Assembly (NCBI GenBank): GCA_947561395.2
Contig: OX387188.1
Coordinates: 40,419,942-40,483,941, forward strand
Direction: 5' to 3'
Source of the DNA: Buxus sempervirens
Lineage: Eukaryota > Streptophyta > Magnoliopsida > Buxales > Buxaceae
Length of the DNA: 64,000 bases
The translations under genes were made by a program, and so were the position numbers. This document shows positions 58,798-64,000 of this stretch, piece by piece. How positions within the stretch are numbered: position 1 is the first letter of the stretch; the number at the start of each line of letters is the position of its first letter. The notes beneath the pieces are model-generated. The model was not told where the DNA came from and searched no databases. It worked only from the letters and a program-made list of their open reading frames with translations.

Positions 58798-60500
58798 CTT
58801 TCTCAGTTAGTCTTGCACAGGAAACAGTAGGTTGACCATTCAAATAATTTGTGATATCATGGGGACTACGTTTTATTCAGAAGGCACACATGACCAGGGA
58901 AGCCCATATTTTCAACTGGTGCAATCTGTTAAGGCACAAAGGTACTATTTGGTTAGCAAGACAGTAATGCAACAAAAGAAACTGATACGCTTAGTCTACA
59001 TTTGCTGGTGGTTTTCAATCAGATCAAACAACTATAAATGGTTGTAGTATTTGAGATCAAGCAAAACCACAACCCATAAATATGACAGAGAATAAAAAAA
59101 TAGAAAGTGATATTTACATATTTCCACTACAAAAAACCCCCCAGTTGGTAAGAGGGGGAGCCTGGGATGAACCATAAAACCTGATGTCCTGGGTTCAAAC
59201 CTTCTCCTGGTGTTGCACTCTAACTTATCTGATACATGGGCCTTGTAGGTGGGTTCATGTATCCAGGGTTTACTCCCCGAGGGTGAGTCCAACAAAGGTT
59301 TCACATTACACCACCCTCCAACCACACACCACCACCCCCCCACCAAAACCCAAACTTGCAATGTCTTTGAGAAAACTATCCAGGAGGGCATGTGAAGGTG
59401 GCAAACTCAATCAATTTACCTGGCTGAAGATGATTCAATAAAGCAATGCAGCTATACTGTTGCATGATTACAAGGTTTGCAGTAATTAATTGCATCAATT
59501 TTTAGCATTCCTCTTGCGTAAACAGAAAGGTGCTAAAAAATATACGAGAACAGAAGATAACAACCTTTTCCCCTGTAAAAATGGTATTTAAGATCATTTT
59601 GCAGGACAAATATCATTTCTAAGCACCCAAAGGACCTGTCTCATAGTGTTAAAACTCAAGCAGTGATGGGATTTTTGTTGGCCAATTCCGAGTTCAATTG
59701 ACAATGAAAAACTGTTCCATGATCGAACAACACATGATCAGAAACATAATAACATATAAAGAGACAAGAGAATAAGAAGTAAACAAAACACTTGTCTCGG
59801 CCAACTTTGGTAAAACAATCCGCAAAAGTCAAAAAGAGTTTAATCAATTTTGACCAATTACATGTTTCATTTCCCGAAAGAGATCAAACATAACTTACAC
59901 CCATGCCTGTTCTGGTTATATAACAGAAATCATATGAAAAGCAAGATCTCAATTTGCAGTCCATCATAAATCACATGAATATCAATATCTCAATCTGTAG
60001 TCCATTCATGTAAGCAAGGGTTCTAGAATTCCATTGAAATCTTAACCCCAACAGCTGCTAAAGACAGGAAGCAAACTGAGATGCATATTCAAATTTTCTA
60101 TAGGAAATTCAGACAATCATTGATATTGTTCAATCTTTCTTGATAACAAAACAGGTTCCAGATGACATTACATTAACAAGGATAGATCAACTATAAGGAT
60201 GACTTACAACAAATTACTTCACTCTTTCTTGAAATCATCAGGGAGAGATTTCAGCAGATCAAACTAGATTTAAGATGATAAACTCAACTATGAAGGATGA
60301 ATTTAAAACCCGATATATAACAACTGAGATGATACTTATAGTAACTTCAACCAATTCACATTCTCAGGGCACATTCAAATTCTTAGTTGTACTTAAATTC
60401 TAAGTTATACTTATAGTAACTTCAAACCAATTTCAACCTCTATTGACAAACTAAAGCAAACCCAAGAATAAAAAACAGATTGGATTCGAAGACCGAAATT
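58798..60500 (-). promoter_or_regulatory. Upstream region or leader intron of the GCD1-like gene
   Basis: No coding sequence seen. On the minus strand the sequence just before the start codon reads tttcctgtgcaag, then actaactgagaaagATG. This has the shape of an intron acceptor, so the leader may be spliced from an exon further upstream (possibly near 60700). The rest is AT-rich, with one SINE-like unit. Confidence 0.35.
59137..59345 (+). mobile_element. Possible tRNA-derived SINE
   Basis: ccagttggtaagaggggg resembles an A box and gggttcaaacc is an exact B-box core about 45 bases later. A tRNA-unrelated body rich in GGGTT/CCACC follows. No poly(A) tail or duplication was confirmed. Confidence 0.4.
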
Positions 60501-60524
60501 AGAATAGCAAATAGAGCCTACAGG

Positions 60525-60790
60525 AAAAAACCCAAGATGGGAAACCAAAAAAAAAAACACAATCGCCGCAACAACAATGACAGTAACCAAGGAGATAAAA
60601 GCTCCAACACCGCCGGAAAGTAAGATTTAAGTGCTTCCGACCCGGAAAAATTTACAGAAAATTAAAAGGATTTTGCGTAGTTAGGTAATTGAAAAGAGTG
60701 AGAAAAACTATCAATTTCGGTAGAAACCGATGTGAACCATGGATCTGTCGGTTTTCGCTTCTGATGCAGAGAGAAAAGTTCCAATATGCC
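60525..60790 (-). pseudogene. Inverted partial copy of the RPS9 5' end
   Basis: Read on the minus strand, this matches the plus-strand RPS9 gene starting at about 63080. Shared segments include the leader (gaagcga.aaccgac.ga.cc), the start codon (60738-60740), ggtttctaccgaaatt, and then intron text (gcaaaatccttttaatttt and ggagctttt). The coding part is MVHIGFYRN followed by TGA (60711-60713). The RPS9 donor gtaagt reads atagtt here, so splicing as in RPS9 is lost. No exon 2 follows. It is a genomic, not processed, duplicate because intron sequence is included. Confidence 0.82.
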
Positions 60791-60820
60791 ACAAACTAAT
60801 TTTTTCTCAACATAAATGCT

Positions 60821-60963
60821 CATCGTCTGCAGTGCAATCGGTTGCAGCATGATGTGCACCAAGACACACAACATGGGGCCCACCACATATTCACTTTGGT
60901 GGGCCCCATTCACCATGTGTCTTGCTGAACATCGTGCTGCAGCCGATTGCGCTGCAGGCGATG
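60821..60963. mobile_element. Near-perfect palindromic MITE
   Basis: The left half (catcgtctgcagtgcaatcgg...ggggcccacca) is mirrored by the right half (tggtgggcccc...ccgattgcgctgcaggcgatg) with only a few mismatches around an 11-base centre (catattcactt). The 143 bp unit can fold into one long hairpin. It has no coding capacity. It lies about 80 bp 5' of the RPS9-like copy. Confidence 0.85.
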
Positions 60964-63004
60964 TGAACTCTTCTGCAGTGTTAACTCGGTCATTTATTTT
61001 TCACTTTCTGAAAAATTTCCATTCAATAATTTTTAGGCATTAGATGTCCCAAACAATTATTCATATCCCCTATATGCTAACATAAAACCCGTATTAGACC
61101 GGTTCATAGCCACGGATATCAAACTCATAATCAACTGTTGAGCTTTTATTTCATTGAATTTATAGTCTTAAGCTCAACATTATGAACCAAGTGCCTTATT
61201 TGACTAGGGTTTTATAGTGTCACGCCCTGATTCCAACTATATAAAAGCAGTACCAAAAAGATGAAATAGTTAAGTACCAAAAAAAAATTATCTTAAAGTT
61301 TTGATGTGAATAATTTTTTTTTTCTTTGAGATTGAAGAGACCCACTTATTCTACTATTTTATTTTTAACTTTTCAAGTCCAAAGCATGATTCATAACATT
61401 GAACATGTAACTTCTTAAAGAATATTATATTATTTATAAATAATATTTTTAAGCTAAAACTTTAAGATAATTTCCATTATTTTTATTTTTACTCAATTTA
61501 TTTACCAAATATAATTTTTTTAGGATAAATAATTTATTGAAGCATTGGATAAGTGCTTCACTTCAAGTTACTTGCCAAAAGAAAAAAAAAGTTATTTGCC
61601 AAAAGGTTGTGCAAGGCAAAAGCAAGTTAAGAGACTTTGCCCACAGCCACAGCATCAAACCCAAAATGGACTATGGGGCTTTTATTTCCTTGAATTTCTA
61701 GTCTGGGCCTCAAATTTATATCTATATTTATACGATACTAGCAAGGCACGTGCACTCATATATACCAAAATTAAAAATAAAAAAAAAATTACGTTCAACC
61801 AAAGAAAAAGGGAATAAAAAAGGAGATACGTGAAATAGAAAACTGATAAAAAGAAAATTTTTGAACAGATTAATTTCATCAAACAAACGTGAATTTTGAT
61901 AATAAAAAAAATTACTCAAAACAGGGATAATGGGGCTCCACCTATTCTGAGATTAAACATTTATTAAACAGGTGGAAGATGGTAAAAACTCATTTGTAGA
62001 ATCCAAAAACGGGGAAAGGGACAATTCTATAAAATCATGGTTTCGCTCATTGTCATTTTGGGAAAATGAGTTCTCCCATAACATAGCACCGATCAATCAA
62101 CCAAAATATATTTTAACAACAGAAACTCATTCCAAGCCATGGAATGAGTTCCCAAAGTGAAAATAAAATGAGACCTCGGTTACCATAATTTCAAATCAGT
62201 GATAGCGAGCAAGCATTTTAACAAACAGCTTGAATACCCGAGACTATAACAATTAATCAACACAAACAATCAATTGGTTTACAAAATAATCCAACCTGGC
62301 TTCATAAACAATACCATCAATTACACTTAATAACGCTAAATGGCTAAAAAATGTGCGAAATTTAAAAAGTTCACCAATCAAAAGAAACTCGAAACTAAAT
62401 GTATTATATGGGTGAATAGTCGTTGCAAGATTTACCGATCAAAGCACAAGGTCTTGTATGTGAAGGGAAATTAAACCCATCTGAGACTATGCCGGATAAT
62501 CTCATTTTAAGATATTAACTTAAGCGAATTCTTCGTCCACTAAAACTGAAACTAAAATAGAACAGAAAACGAACACAATGAACATGGAGAGTACAAAGGA
62601 TGAAAACAAGAGACTCACTGATCGTATGAAGAAGCTGATACCTCATTAGTTGAGTGTTCGCCGTGCCGAGGGCGCTGGTGGCTTCAGCAACGTAATCGTA
62701 AGTGGGGGGAAGGGGTCGGAAGCCTGTGTCAACCGGCGTTCCTCTATAGCCGACGTTTGCTTGTTCGCACAGTCGATGTATATAACGAAGATCGGAATAA
62801 ATAAATAAAAGAGAAAGAGAAATTTACACTTACTTACTTCATGGTTTTTGATAACCTTCCCTAAAGTTTCTAAAATAACACTTACCTCCCTCTTATTTTT
62901 GTTGTTTACTTCGTATCTCCTTTTGTACAAATTAATTTACGTCCGTGCAGTAAGCACGTGCACCCGCCCCGCTAGTCCTCATAAAACAGAGAGGCCTATT
63001 TGAT
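60964..63004. other. Intergenic region upstream of RPS9
   Basis: AT-rich, with no gene. It contains a short MITE-like inverted repeat (61285-61473) and a pair of inverted actagc..gcacgtgc ends (61737-61754, 62954-62976). A phrase near 61198-61222 (ttatttgactagggttttatagtg) closely resembles the RPS9 promoter at 62994-63018. Confidence 0.4.
61285..61473. repeat. Short inverted-repeat element
   Basis: aaattatcttaaagtttt at 61285-61302 is matched exactly by its complement aaaactttaagataattt at 61456-61473, bounding 189 AT-rich bases. Size and structure suit a small MITE, but no target duplication was fixed. Confidence 0.5.
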
Positions 63005-63029
63005 TAGGGTTTTACGGTGGCCTATATAA
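63005..63029 (+). promoter_or_regulatory. RPS9 core promoter: telo-box and TATA box
   Basis: tagggttt (63005-63012, complement AAACCCTA) is a telo-box, a frequent element of plant ribosomal-protein promoters. tatataa (63023-63029) is a TATA box about 30 bases upstream of a pyrimidine-rich start region (ccctttcgttcgtcttctt, from 63050), typical of the leaders of translation-machinery mRNAs. Confidence 0.65.
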
Positions 63030-63114
63030 TGCTATTTTGCCGCTGCGATCCCTTTCGTTCGTCTTCTTAGTTGCAAACTTTAGCTCTGCGTCGGAAGCGA
63101 GAACCGACGGAGCC

Positions 63115-64000
<886 letters not shown>

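Noticed and set aside
60662..60916. 84-residue minus-strand frame over the palindrome
   Set aside because: It runs across a MITE and the RPS9-like copy in a different phase from the RPS9 frame; no protein family fits.

Overview
This window looks like nuclear DNA of a flowering plant, probably a woody dicot-like or early-diverging angiosperm. The signs are GT-AG introns of up to several kb, a plant-only TCP transcription factor, a plant PH/RCC1/FYVE/BRX protein, a plant-type 2-oxoglutarate dioxygenase, and angiosperm transposon families (CACTA, hAT, PIF/Harbinger, L1 and RTE LINEs, SINEs). The sequence does not fix the species. All calls come from reading the sequence and from remembered family features. 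No alignments or searches were run.

Genes, left to right: a 5'-truncated 2OG-Fe(II) dioxygenase (+, 1397-2149); a tRNA-Glu(UUC) (+, 2822-2895); a complete cullin-3 gene (-, two coding exons, 4589-11805, 5.0 kb intron); a single-exon class I TCP factor close to TCP15 (+, 23550-24653); a PRAF-type PH-RCC1-FYVE-BRX protein (+, nine coding exons over 22 kb, 33576-55648, 1058 residues); a mitochondrial GAMETE CELL DEFECTIVE 1-like gene (-, three coding exons, 57176-58797, 317 residues); and the 5' part of a 40S ribosomal protein S9 (uS4) gene (+, from 63115, running off the window). The genes are unrelated housekeeping or regulatory loci and form no operon-like unit.

Between and inside the genes lie many transposable elements, several with readable ends and target-site duplications. 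They include a 1.73 kb internally deleted CACTA element with an array of hairpin-forming subterminal motifs (27795-29522), two PIF/Harbinger-like elements with TTA/TAA duplications that each carry a piece of a host gene (a C2H2-type family fragment at 19663-20816; a 3-ketoacyl-CoA synthase C-terminus at 30842-31807), and hAT-like elements (8663-9534, 21923-22564, 36512-36818). There are also palindromic MITEs (8080-8332, 60821-60963), a candidate solo LTR (13791-14703), L1 and RTE LINE remnants, and SINE-like units.

The most interesting local structure is an inverted, partial duplicate of the RPS9 leader, first exon and intron (about 60525-60790, minus strand). It sits upstream of the GCD1-like gene and points toward it, so it could have supplied that gene's promoter. 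No prokaryotic-type system, CRISPR array, operon or rRNA gene was seen.
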